A stretch of 24,801 nt of DNA from Mucidula mucida (GCA_015501055.1 JADNYV010000504.1:1-24801), one strand, 5' to 3'. Counted from the first letter of the stretch, positions 9,677 to 20,147 are shown. Translations and numbers: made by a program. The notes: a model not told the origin generated them from the sequence alone.

Positions 9677-10848
9677 ATGTCCAAGCCTCTAACCTTCACC
9701 CTACCCGACCTCATGGCGGGATGGCCTTTTAAGACCATACCCAACCCCAACTCCGAAGAGATCAACGCTGCGAGTAAGGCGTGGGTCGAGAGTTACGGCG
9801 CCTTCAACGAGAAGGCCCAGGACGTCTTCAACCGGTGCAATTTTGGCGCTTTCGCTGCGCTCGCCTATCCCAAGTCCTCCCCAGCTCACTATCGTGCCGC
9901 CGTTGACTTGATAAACTACTACTTTGTCTACGACGAGCTCAGCGACGATAAGGATGGCGAGACAGTCCGTCAACAGGCCAGTGCCATTATGAATGCTATC
10001 AGGTACGTGCTGCTGCCTTTATCTTGCTCCCGGGTGCTGATTGTGGCTCCTTTCAGAGATCCCTATGCCCCGCCACCTGAAAATGAGCATGTTCTTGGTA
10101 CAATGGCGAGAGAGTACGTTGTCATAAATGTTTTATTTGCTTCACCGCTGATCCCTTGCGTTGTTAGTTTCTGGATTCGAACTCTCGAAGAGGGAAAAGC
10201 CAGCAGGTCGACGGCTGAGCGCTTCATGGACACTTTTGGTGAATACACTGAGTGTGTGCGACAACAAGCGGCGGATCGCGACCACGATATCATCCGCCCC
10301 ATCGAGGAGTACCTCATCATGCGCCGCGGCACAGTCGGTGTCCGGCCCTCCTTCGACTTTTTTGTTCTCTCAGACGACCTTCCCAACGAAGTGTTAGAGC
10401 ACCCTCGCGTGGAGGCACTCATCCGTGGCGCCATCGACATGAGCATCCTGTCCAACGTGAGTCCCCTTGTTCTTCCCACGATCCCAACCTAACCGCCACA
10501 CTTGGATAGGACATCTACTCATTCAACGTCGAACAGGCTCGCGGAGACCAGAACCACAACCTGGTCTCGGTGACGATGGCCGAGAAGAACATGTCCATCC
10601 AGGAAGCGGTGGACGACATTGGCAAGCGCTACGCTGGGCTGGCAAAGTCGTTCTTGGACAATTACAAGAACCTCCCCGAGTTCCCTCATCTCAACATAAA
10701 GAACGTGCTGGACGAGTACGCGCTTGGACTCGGTAACTGGGTGTCAACCAATGACGAGTGGTCGTTCATCACACCGCGGTACTTTGGCGCATCTCGAGAT
10801 GAGATCAGGAGGACGCGGGTGGTCGAGCTCTTGCCCCGCGTGATATGA
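9677..10848 (+). CDS. Class I terpene cyclase (sesquiterpene synthase type)
   Basis: Expected to ionise and cyclise farnesyl diphosphate with Mg2+ in the cytosol; the product cannot be read from sequence. Exons 9677-10002, 10057-10113, 10168-10456 and 10510-10848, with introns of 53-54 nt, give 336 aa, the normal size of basidiomycete sesquiterpene synthases. The aspartate-rich motif is D86-E-L-S-D90 followed by DKD; many relatives also have D(E/D)xxD here. An Arg pair (R180-R181 in MRRGTVGVRP) fits the pyrophosphate sensor. The NSE metal triad is N224, S228 and E232 (NDIYSFNVE), and the intron at 10457 falls exactly between its N and D codons. R314-Y315 (TPRYFG) is the terminal RY pair. All catalytic landmarks are present, so the gene is likely functional. 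A TATA box precedes it; no tailoring enzyme lies nearby. Confidence 0.95.
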
Positions 10849-12011
10849 TGGAGAGAAGAAGAACGAAGGATCTCATTTGTTACTGTACACTATACTCAGG
10901 TACTCATTTACCTTGCACACTTAGACTCTTTCGACCTTCACAGGCTTCACTGTACTAATTTTTTTCTGTTACATGACCACTTCGTTCTTCGAAATGTACA
11001 CCACCACCTGTCAATAAAGTAATGTACACAGCATTTATTTGTTAACATCGTATTCCCCATGTTGCGGTTTGAGAGAATGTTATAAACAGGGTAGAGTTGT
11101 AACCTTCGTACTTGCTTAGAGAAGAGAACACCACGATTTTCTTGCTACATGGTGTCGACTCAGTCATTTCAGTCAGGTCACGCTGGATATGATATCCGTG
11201 CTACATAGCTTGTAAAGAGCTTCAGATTGTACGTGTTTCTCAAGACTTTGAGAGGCTCTCAGAAGCGGGGCGCTCTGTATCTCTTTGACCTGCGCGAATA
11301 GCAGATCAGTCAACGGTTGGATGGTCCGAGATGCAGTAGAATACTAGAGAAGTTCGAACATACTAAGTATGTGCCCGTTCGGCTCTTAGTTATCCAAGAT
11401 ATCAGGATTGAAGACATGAATGAGGCGATATCCTTCGGCAGAGGGCTTAAGCTCTTGAAGTGTATCGCGAGATTGTCATAGGAAAGGCTTCACATACGAG
11501 TGTGGCAACCAGTGGCAGTCATTCCTGCCAAGGTTCCAATGGCAAAAGCCGCAACAATCACATGACCTGCGGCTCCTTACAGCGCGTAAACGGTGAAACG
11601 AACGTTCACGCGCCATACTCGGTCTCAGAGTCATACGATCAGCATCCGTTTCCTACCATTCTGTGTATAGTACCGGACTGTGGCTCTGAGCAAGCAACAG
11701 TCCCGGGCGCGTTAGTTGCATCACAACAGCGTGTATCCGGCTGTGCACGTTTGACACGACGGATTAATTTGAAGGTGGTCGTTTCAGGAACTTCCGGGTT
11801 TGCTGCCGAGGTCGAGGTACCATAACGATCACAGGCCCCCGATTGTTGCAGTTTAAACGACAGTGCGTAAAGTGCTGCATGTAAAATACAATTAACTGCG
11901 ATACAGTAGGTAGTAGCCATTTTCCCAAGATTCCGCTCCTTTTCAGAGACCAATAAATAAGTGATAATAGTAAAGCAAAAAAAATGGTGAAGGAGTGGAC
12001 GTGGGACGGCA
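10849..12011. other. Intergenic region after the terpene synthase gene
   Basis: It contains the terpene synthase 3' region and then mixed-composition sequence. Open frames at 11460-11825 (plus) and 11639-12061 (minus) overlap each other, show no motif or splice logic, and are not called. Confidence 0.55.
11013..11018 (+). terminator. Possible poly(A) signal of the terpene synthase gene
   Basis: AATAAA lies 165 bp after the stop codon at 10848, in an AT-rich stretch. Distance and orientation fit a 3'-end signal, though fungal genes often lack the exact hexamer. Confidence 0.45.
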
Positions 12012-13025
12012 CTACGACGGGAAGAATATGACTGGTTGGATATTGGATACATCGCCGGCATTCCTGATGGCGCGGACGACCGAGTCCCGCTCGGATGGTT
12101 TTACTAAGCAGAGATTGAGCGATTGAATGAAATCGACAGATGATACGGGGCGTACCAGACTGAGAACAGGAAACTCATCAACAATCTCGAGCATCTCAAA
12201 TGCCTTCCCGATGATGACATCAAACAGCCCATCGACGCCGTACTCCATGGGTATCTCCCAAATAGCCGCGTCCTCCAGAGAGCACATAATCTTCAGCGTC
12301 CACATCGCCGTCGCCCATCCCGCGGGGCCGCACACCCGCCAGCCATCGTCGTCGGACGGATGGTCGCGAATAAACTCGTCCAGATCTTCGCCCGGAATAT
12401 CCGTCGTCGCAAACTCCAGCACCCCGCAAAACGCCTCCTCCTCGCGCAAATACACCCCGCGGCGCGCGCGCGGCTCCCACCGGCGGCTCTTCGCCCCCAG
12501 CGCAATATCATACACCACGACCTCGCCCTCCGCCCATGCGCCCTCCGTCGTCGCTATCGCCCAGCTAAAGTACGGATCCGGGGCCGAGGCGCTCTTCGAG
12601 AAGAGTGCGACCCCAACGCGGATACTGGTGGTCATGGAGGGGGAGGGGAACGAGACACACACGGAATCGGATCTTGAAACTTTCGAAGAGGGGCTCTCGC
12701 TGGCAAGTTTAAGTAGCATAGGACGCGTCTCGAATTGGAAATGCGTGCCATTTGCCCAAATCTTATCCGCGAGCCATAGTATCCCTGCCTTCATAGCAAC
12801 GCGGGCATTGGATTTCAGTAGATGTCGTCGAGTGGGCGAGCTCCCAGTACTGTCCCGGCGCCACATCGCCGCTGAAACGATGGTAGGTCCTAGATCGAGC
12901 GTGGATGCTACGAGGACGTTTGCAACTTTCGCTTTCACGTCCCACCACAATATTGGAATGGGGGGCGGTATTTGGTGAGAGCGGTGACAAGCAGACGCCG
13001 TGGTTACTGCCTTGACGAATTCCAT
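12012..13025 (-). CDS. Hypothetical protein, 337 aa
   Basis: A single uninterrupted minus-strand frame from the ATG at 13025 (MEFVKAVTT) to a TAG at 12012. I recognise no domain. The N-terminal part is basic and weakly patterned; from about residue 140 it looks more protein-like, with acidic and aromatic runs such as DEFIRDHPSDDDGW and WATAMWTLKIMCSLEDAAIW, and it ends PVIFFPS. No signal peptide or membrane segment is clear. The middle (about 12300-12560) is much richer in G and C than the flanks, which also lengthens open frames on the opposite strand. It could be a real intronless gene, or a real C-terminal exon with an artefactual N terminus: a competing minus frame (13104-12763) also looks protein-like upstream. 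Confidence 0.5.
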   Translation of the reverse strand: MEFVKAVTTASACHRSHQIPPPIPILWWDVKAKVANVLVASTLDLGPTIVSAAMWRRDSTGSSPTRRHLLKSNARVAMKAGILWLADKIWANGTHFQFETRPMLLKLASESPSSKVSRSDSVCVSFPSPSMTTSIRVGVALFSKSASAPDPYFSWAIATTEGAWAEGEVVVYDIALGAKSRRWEPRARRGVYLREEEAFCGVLEFATTDIPGEDLDEFIRDHPSDDDGWRVCGPAGWATAMWTLKIMCSLEDAAIWEIPMEYGVDGLFDVIIGKAFEMLEIVDEFPVLSLVRPVSSVDFIQSLNLCLVKPSERDSVVRAIRNAGDVSNIQPVIFFPS

Positions 13026-13031
13026 TGCCAC

Positions 13032-13701
13032 AGGGTGCGTCGTCTCTAGAGACCTGTACGCAGTCGAAGGCCTTCTTATTCAGCGATCCGCAAGACGTAG
13101 ACAATCAGTCGCACTCGGGCTCGGTCGAAGATGCATAAAGCGAATGGGAGGTCCTGTGTTTTACTACAAGAGGAAGCGTTAGCTGTCAGCTGGGTCGGGT
13201 CATTGACGCGGTCGCCGGCACCTACACAACGTATACCATATAGAAAGCTGACATACTCATATGCCACCGCTCGCCAAGCACACAAATGCAAACTCCTATA
13301 GATGATTGGCACTGCATCGATGATCACGAGAGATATACGCGTCGATAATGTGAAAGAATATCAAGACGCAATGGCCAGTCTAGGTCCGACAGTGGATCTG
13401 AGCACTCAGTGAAACGAAGTAGGCAGACGACGAGGGTCAGGCCTGTCGGATGGCGCAGTCACCCGAAACGCGCGAGCATTAATAAATAAAGGTCCTGTGT
13501 AACGTCTGAGATGAAGACAACACATATAGAAAATGTCATAATCGTACATACCACCGCCACAATGCCCGAAAGACCTTGAGGCACCATTTCATTTATTCTT
13601 CGAAACGCAATGATCAAAATTAAATGGCAAAGACCAGATGTTCAGTCTGAGCACTCTGTATTAGCGATATTTCGATAGTCAAAAACAAAAAAATACACGC
13701 G
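13032..13701. other. Intergenic region, no gene seen
   Basis: No frame with a motif or convincing splicing. The right part (13600-13700) is AT-rich with A-runs and should contain the 3' end of the minus-strand Vps3-like transcript, whose stop is at 13702. Confidence 0.6.
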
Positions 13702-16219
13702 TTATCCAATATTGTCCCAATCCCTCCTCGCGCCATCCTCCCCTGGCACGAACACCCCCGGCCCCAATGTCACCTGAAGCGCCCCCTTCTCATCCACGGG
13801 CACCTCTTCCTCATCCTCATCCTCTGTGTCCACATCCTCAATCATCATGCCCTCCTCCCTCAAGATCAGCCATGTCTTCTCCTTCACCTCCAAATTCTGC
13901 GCAGCGCTAACCGCTCGCACGATCTGCCCCTCATGCCGCTGGTGTATCGTCCTCCGGAAAGACCGCGCCAGGAAAGACGCGGTGTTCGCTACTGGCCATT
14001 CTTCTGGTAGGACGGGTACGACATCGGCGATGTCCAGATTCACAGCTTGAGAGTCGAGTAGGCGAGCTGCACGGTTGGCGCTCGACCTTCAATCGCACGG
14101 GTAGTTAGACGAGAGCAATGAGATTTGTAAAGTGACGTACTGCTCCGCGAGGTAGACCTCCAAAAGAATCTTAAGCAAACTCTTCTTAAGGCCGTCATCC
14201 ACCTTCGCGGTGGGACGTGGGAAGAACGGCGCAGTGATCCACGGCTCCAGTCCCGGCGTGCTTTCCGATATAGATGTCGCAATCTTGCCTGGGATAACGT
14301 CCCCTCCGAGTGTGCAATACACTTCGGCAGAAGTCGAATCATGCATATCGTGAATTAATATTGAGAGAGCGTCGCGGTGATTCTTCAACTAGAAGAAAGA
14401 CGTTAAGATCACAGTATACGCAACGAAACGATGTCTCCACCTTTCCCTCTAATATGGACATCTCGAGTTTGAGGAGCTTGGTATGCGGCAGTAGGCGTTC
14501 CTTGATACGCTGTACATTATACAACGACGATCCTTGAAGAAAAAGTGCCGTCTTTATTCGCACGCGTTTGTGATCAGAGTCTGGGGTTGTCGACGAAAAG
14601 TATGAAAGAAACGAAGGTGTTGACTCAGTCCGACTGGAGGCGTACGACGAGGCTGTGGAGATTCAGAGAGCGATCATGTTAAATAAAGGGCATACCTTTA
14701 GCGCGCCACAACTTGGACACAGTCTCGTCCGATGCGTATTTAGCAAGTTGACCAACGAGTGACGTGGCAAACCGTTGATGAAACTCCTCTGTTGATCCTC
14801 GCCTCTGAAGAACTAGGTGCTCCAAATATTGTATGCCAGCTTGAGGACTGGCTTCAGATATTTGTTTGAGTAGTGCACTTTCGTCCTCGGTCTTTTCTTT
14901 CCGCTTCGAAAGCCCCGCCGTGGTAAGAAGCTAGATACAAGTATAAGAAATAGCAAATGTGGGAGAAGGAGAACAAACTTTGAGGCCACGGTCTGGATCA
15001 ATCTTGGTAAGCCATATTGCCCAGTGTTGAAGAAGTGTCCGGTCTTTCTTTTCCGTGAGAAGTGTAATCATATCAGTTAGAGGGTCATTGATATCCTCGT
15101 CGCTCCATTCGCCTTCGACAAGCCTGCAGGACATAAGTAGCGATATTATGAAAGGCGGTAAAACTTACTTGGCCCACGTCTCCAGCAGCTTGTCGTCATC
15201 TTTAGTTTGCTTGTAGATCATGCATAAGGCGTTGTATTGACCAGTGCCCTTGAATATAGGCTCAAGTTCGGAAGCAACGACATGATTGTCATCCTGGAGA
15301 AGATCATAGAGCTCCTTCGTCTTCTCTAACTGTGCATACAGCTTGGCGAGAACGGTGTCTACGACAGCGTATGTGCCTTGTGGTTGGGTGGTATCAACTT
15401 TCCGTCGCGTGCGACATTTCTTGAGAAATTTCTCGAGCATTTCCTGTGCAGCCATTCCGAGAATCTTGCGCAGTTCGGCAGTTGGAGGAGCAGAGCGGGT
15501 GTTTGGAGATAGATGTGGTGAATAATTCCGAACTAGATTCGCCACAACTAAGGATCAGTTCCAAGACAGGAACGAGAACACATATCAGGAGCAAGAACTG
15601 GCAGAAAAGAAAGGCAAAGCGGGGGCATGTATGTATGCGTAGTGGTGGTGGTGATGGCAGGAGGAAAGGATGAAAGACTTACTAAGATCATCCACGGATA
15701 CATCCTGTGGCATACGCGACGCTACACCGGCGTAGACGTTCAATGTGTCGTCCGCAGTGAACAGAGAGCCGCGCAGGTCGGGGTAGTAACTGATAAGCAA
15801 TCGAGGATCCAAATTTCCTTCAAAGAAACTGTTTCCAGCATCCTCGAAAAGTGTCTCCGAGAAGCATTGGAAGCCAATCCGCTGGTACACGTATTGTAGC
15901 TCCTCAATCTGCTCTACTGCGTCAACAACATCCAATATCACAAGTCCAGTACATGCCGCACCTCGTCTTGGTTAACGGTCAGATTGCTGTAAATTTTCTT
16001 CCGCTGCTGGTCGGCGAGGTCGATAGCATCCTGTATGCGATGGCTTTCTAGCAAAGATTCCGCCTGGGATATGAGGGTAGAGGGAACTAGAGAGTGGACT
16101 GCATGTTCCCCGAGGACGAGCACGCCAGAACGGGGGAACGTAGCCGTCGAATGCGGCATGGACCGTCGCGGTGGTCGCGGTCGTTGACAGAGAAACTCAA
16201 GGCAAGGCCGAATTCCCAT
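13702..16219 (-). CDS. Vps3/TGFBRAP1-like CORVET tethering subunit, N-terminally incomplete
   Basis: Belongs to the vesicle-tethering subunits that bind Rab5-type GTPases on endosomes. Minus-strand exons: 16219(or further)-15962, 15911-15683, 15547-15169, 15123-14979, 14930-14696, 14652-14441, 14388-14141, 14086-13702; about 700 aa. All junctions keep frame and introns are 43-54 nt except one of 135 nt. Family landmarks in order: LLESHRIQDAIDLADQQRKK and LQYVYQRIGFQCFSETLF (clathrin-type helical region); the Vps39 domain 1 region with LYAQLEKTKELYDLL; GIQYLEHLVLQRRG; the Vps39 domain 2 region with EMSILEGK and ALSILIHDMHDSTSAEVYC; then VLPEEWPVANTASFLARSF and AAQNLEV, ending in an acidic tail. 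YLEHLV and the LPxxW segment favour Vps3/TGFBRAP1 over Vps39. The N-terminal CNH beta-propeller (about 300 aa) is absent: an in-frame stop lies just upstream and only 0.5 kb separates it from the next gene. Confidence 0.87.
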
Positions 16220-16628
16220 CACGTGCTTGATCACGGCTTGATCCTCTTGCCCGTGTCAAGGCGGTCGCGACTCGCGAGCCAGGTATGGCATGTTCAAGTC
16301 ATGTTGCAGCAGCTCCAATGGTCCAGAAGGTATCAGGCTTATACATTGAGCCATAAACCTTCAAGTACAGCAAACTTCAGCATGGCTGTAATTGAAATCT
16401 GCAATGGTACTACGTGCATCACAGTAATATGATTTACTTAGTTCGACTGTGCCAATCTCACTAGAGCATGTAACTCTGTAGCTTCCGTTAAGTACTGAGG
16501 CTTGATGGTCATGTATTGCACAGCGATTCAAACAGAACGAAGTCTTTCAGTGCGCAAACGGACTTCAAGACTGACAAGAGCTCTGATACAGAGAGATCCG
16601 TTTCAAACTATTAAGCGAAAGCTGCGAT

Positions 16629-16647
16629 GCTCGAGCTCAACTCGAGC
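16629..16647. repeat. Inverted repeat, possible regulatory site
   Basis: GCTCGAG-CTCAA-CTCGAGC has perfect 7-bp arms and a 5-nt spacer, 111 bp before the TBC-gene ATG. Form and position suit a dimeric activator site; not proven. Confidence 0.35.
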
Positions 16648-16688
16648 TACCACCATGTCGAGGCGGCGTGGTAGACCAAAAAGGAAAG

Positions 16689-16700
16689 TCGCGATCGCGA
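16689..16700. repeat. 12-bp perfect palindrome, possible regulatory site
   Basis: TCGCGATCGCGA stands 58 bp upstream of the TBC-gene ATG, so it lies in the core promoter or 5' leader. It contains nested CpGs and reads the same on both strands. Confidence 0.35.
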
Positions 16701-16757
16701 TGGTTGTATTTGGCAAGCGCCCAATTCGGCAAGCTCACTACCTCTTGACCGACTCTC

Positions 16758-18562
16758 ATGTCCGACGAGTCCCGTCCTGCTCCCGACAGCGGCGACATTG
16801 ACTGGGAGACACTGAAGAAGGCCAGTCTGCTTCCCGGTGGCTTTGGAGCGGAAAGGCGGCAAATATGGTGCGCTCCATCGCTCGTTACAGCGATGTCGAG
16901 CTCACCCTCCTAAATAGGCCAAAGTTGCTTCATATACCGCCCATCGACGAGCACGATGAAAATACCGACACTAGTGAACGTAGCGACACTGAACCGCACG
17001 TGGACGAGCGCCAAATCCAGCTCGACACTGACCGCAGCTTCGTGTTGTATCCCGTAGGTATACCGTATCTATACGCGCACCCAGTCCCCTCCTAACTCGA
17101 CTTAAGACGACGCCAAAAAAGACCGCGAATCATTACAGGAGGATTTACATCGCCTCTTGGTGGCCGTATTTCGGAAACGTTCAAAATTGAGCTACTTCCA
17201 GGCAAGAAGCGTGTCAACATTGCTGCAATTCGTTCTGATATCTTTGCAGGGATACCACGATATTATCACTGTCCTTTTCTTAACTCTGCCGTCGGAAGTA
17301 CAACTAGCATGTGCCGAGCAACTCAGTCTCCACCGCATTCGTGATTCAATGGGGTTGGGTTTGGAACCTGTATTGGGATTACTGCGGTACGTCCTCCCGC
17401 GCATTTGTGTCTTCTTTGCTGATAATTCGATAGGGTGATGCAAAACTTGCTAAGGACAGTGGATCCAGATTATGCCGAACTCCTTGAGCGGTTTGTTACC
17501 ATTCTCACTCTGATATCTCCCTTGTTCTTATTCGTTGCCTGTAGCACGTCGCCATTACCATTTTACGCGTTATCCAATCTCCTCACGCTATTCTCCCATG
17601 ATATGCCCACACTACCGCTTATCCAGCATGTCTTTGACTACATATTATGTCGGCCTCCCATAATCGTTGTCTATCTAGCGACGGCCGTAGTCCTAGCACG
17701 AAAGGACGAAGTGCGTCGATTGGAAGAGGAAGACGAGGACGGCATGATACACTCTCTTTTGAGCAGTCTACCATATATCACGGATGGCGACCTGCCGTCT
17801 TCTGAGATTATACCCAAAGAGGAAGCACTGGACGAAGAGGCACTTGCTCCTGCACCGGATTTGGAACCTAAAATAGAGGAACTGGAGCCTGAACTTCCTT
17901 CTAAGCCTGATAGCTCACCACAGATGGAGGCTACAGCTTCTTTGAATGGGCACGCAGATCCGAATGTTCCACTAGCGAAATCAGAAGAGGACGACGCCGC
18001 GTCTATCGAACCCAAAGTCGAAGAAACAGATTCCACAGATCCACATACTTCTCACTTCATCGAACCCACTCACCGAAAGCCAACAGTCACATTGGCGTCT
18101 CTCCTCCTGCGCGCCGATGAAATGTACGAAACCTATCCACCATCCTATCCATCCTTATCCCTGTCCTCCATCATGGGTCCTCAAAGTGTCGTATTCACAT
18201 GGTCTACATCTCGTGCCGAAATGGCAAGTGACGATGTGGCGGAGCGGATGGTCGAGCAGCCTGAGCTCACTGTCTTTCCTACCCCTCCAGAGCCAGTCAA
18301 GGAGAAGGTTGCGGAGAAGCCTAGAAAGAGAAAACCAAGGAAATTGTACAAGCGGCCGCCTAGTCGACGGACGATGATTGCTGCGGCTGTGCTGGTGCTG
18401 AGTATTGCGATGGCGTTTTATGGGACGAGGAATGGTTTGCCAGTGCTTCCCCCGGGCAGGGGACATGGGAGGCATGGGTTGTTCTTGCAGAAGGAATGGG
18501 CGAGGGTGGGTGGGTGGATGCGGGGTCTGGTTATTGGTGGAGCGCGGTTTGTGGATATGTAG
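16758..18562 (+). CDS. TBC-domain Rab GTPase-activating protein, TBC1D20/Gyp8 type
   Basis: Stimulates GTP hydrolysis by Rab GTPases, probably at the ER or early Golgi membrane by analogy to TBC1D20/Gyp8. Exons 16758-16867, 16918-17057, 17107-17201, 17250-17386, 17434-17490 and 17545-18562 give 518 aa. The N terminus ends in ERRQIWPKLLHI, the family's lead into the TBC fold. The arginine finger is R76 in IQLDTDRSF (IxxDxxR) and the glutamine finger Q115 in SYFQGYHDI (YxQ). Further on come HRIRDSM, PLPFYALSNLLTLFSHDMP and FDYILCRPP, typical of this subfamily. An acidic, Pro/Glu-rich linker (about residues 260-340) follows, then a basic patch and a single membrane segment near 457-475 (TMIAAAVLVLSIAMAFYG) with a short tail, matching the C-terminal anchor of TBC1D20. 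The intron at 17202-17249 has a GC donor. The gene appears intact. Confidence 0.94.
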
Positions 18563-19369
18563 ATGATGGTGAATGCTATTTCGCTATGTTAATGCCAGGT
18601 TGTAGATTATATTTTTATATCGAAGTTGTCTTTTGTACACTTGGAACGTAAAATTATTCGACCTTACCCTTGAAGTTTCATTCTCCATGCTGACGAAGAT
18701 GGCCCCGAAAGGGATTTCAGAACTGAAATGTCTATGTAGGATGAAGGAGACAATCCAGGAAGACACTGTACACGCGGCGTAGATCTCTATATATTCCCAA
18801 TTCTCGTCGAGTGCACTGTGCACATCTGATGACAATGCGCGTTCAGTCGACCGTTGCAACGGTTCGGGCCATCATCCGTTCCAGCAGCCGGTCTCCTTTC
18901 CGAGTTAGTCTTCGACTTCCACCTCTGTATCTACTCTCTCGGAATCAGCCGCTGGTGTCTGGCAAGCGAATATGCATACATTCTTAAAGTTATTGCTGTC
19001 TTATTTCTCCGTCCGATCTGCTGCCTTTGCTCCTTTTGTCGAATCATGTCAATCAATCAATCTCGGGCTTTCCTCTGGACTTGCCTTTTGCCTTGACTAG
19101 AGAAACTACTTTTGGGCTGTCATCATCACTGTTTACTTCAACAAGGGACGTCGCTGCCTTGGTTTGATGTATCCAAATCTGTGCGGGAATTAAGTCCTCA
19201 AGTCCTCGAGACGTGGCAGAGGGAGATTCTGATTACGGGCCTAGCGCTAACCGTTCTAGCCTGGCGAGGGCGGGTCTAGTAGCTGCGGTATTGTCTCGTG
19301 AACGCGACACGCACTACAGATAACCGTTCCAGTATGTGCCATTCTCGTCACGTGGACGGCCGACTTGGC
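18563..19369. other. Intergenic region, no gene seen
   Basis: AT-rich 3' flank of the TBC gene followed by mixed sequence. Short frames at 18584-18859 (minus) and 18854-19096 (plus) lack motifs and are not called. Confidence 0.6.
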
Positions 19370-19375
19370 TATAAT
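19370..19375 (+). promoter_or_regulatory. Possible TATA box of family copy 3
   Basis: TATAAT stands 52 bp before the ATG at 19422, leaving a leader of about 20 nt if initiation is 30 bp downstream. Copy 4 shows no clear counterpart. Confidence 0.4.
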
Positions 19376-19421
19376 CGAACCTTTGTCCTTTGTTCGTCTT
19401 TACCATCAACTCTCACCAACC

Positions 19422-20080
19422 ATGTCTTACGAAGACCTCATCGGAAAGCTGCCCATCCCCTACATGTCCGGATTCGCCTTGACGCAGCCACAGGTGGATG
19501 CACTAGCGCACCTCACTCTTACTGAGGAAGAAATCACCGCCTCGGGCGGCACCCACCGCGCCATTATAGATCAAATGCGACGCGAGCGCGTGCGCTCAAC
19601 CCTCGTCCCTTTCTCCAGGGACGGCGTAGCCTACTACCTCTACGTGACCAGCGTCATTCCCTCCTACGATGGTCGCAATCCGGGCGAGATTGTTTCCAAG
19701 CCCATATTGGCCGACTTCCGGAAGAGATTTGGTGACGGGCCCAATGGTGAACTCAAGGAGCTGCACAGTACGTGCATGTCTTGGCCAGACCGTTTCGCGA
19801 GTATGTCGTTTCTCCAGTTAGAACGTTTTGGACTCGTTGACAAACGACGTTTAGTACCTGATTGGCTCTACCCCAGGATGGTAGAGAAAGCTCGGCATTT
19901 GGCGGAGAAGGCCCGCGCCGCTAGAGAGGGAGAAAGCCCCGCCGTATCATCTAAAGTCATTGGCTACGTCCTCGGTCTCCTCTGCACATTTCCTGCGTTG
20001 ACTTGGGTAAAGCTTGACCTGTCTCATGATACGATGCTTTTACTTTCCAGACAATACTATCACTTCTGCTTTCAATATAA
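19422..20080 (+). CDS. Uncharacterised paralogous family, copy 3 (186 aa, possible tail anchor)
   Basis: Proposed exons 19422-19800, 19855-20006 and 20051-20080. It begins MSYEDLIGKLPIPYMSGFAL and keeps every block of the family: ALTQPQVDALA, LTEEEI, THRAIIDQM, TLVPF, VIPSYDGRNP, FRKRFGDGPNGE and CMSWPDRFA, then PDWLYPRM. The first intron (54 nt) is phase 1 at the same codon as in copies 1 and 4, which supports splicing although its 54 nt contain no stop. A second, 44-nt intron (GTAAAG...TCCAG) would join VIGYVLGLLCTFPALTW to TILSLLLSI and a stop, creating a C-terminal hydrophobic stretch of about 26 residues. Unspliced, the frame runs to 20147 (223 aa) with a polar tail. Copies 1 and 2 lack this hydrophobic end. 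Function unknown. Confidence 0.75.
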
Positions 20081-20147
20081 CGCATCTTCCATTGTATGTC
20101 AATCGTATTTGTTCTCATCTGAGTCTATGAAGGATTTAAGAATCTAA

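Larger units (their letters stand above)
16220..16757. other. Intergenic region between divergent Vps3-like and TBC genes
   Basis: This should serve as promoter for the plus-strand TBC gene and for whatever is left of the minus-strand gene. Near 16230-16320 the minus strand may hold frame-shifted remains of CNH coding sequence (for example LNMPYLA in one frame and LDTG in another). Two palindromic motifs lie near the TBC start. Confidence 0.55.

Noticed and set aside
12127..12978. 283-codon plus-strand frame opposite the hypothetical minus-strand gene
   Set aside because: Serine- and arginine-rich translation typical of an antisense shadow in GC-rich DNA; no motif, and the minus frame is longer and more protein-like.
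9597..13025. Terpenoid biosynthetic gene cluster
   Set aside because: No P450, oxidoreductase, transferase or transporter accompanies the synthase in the window.
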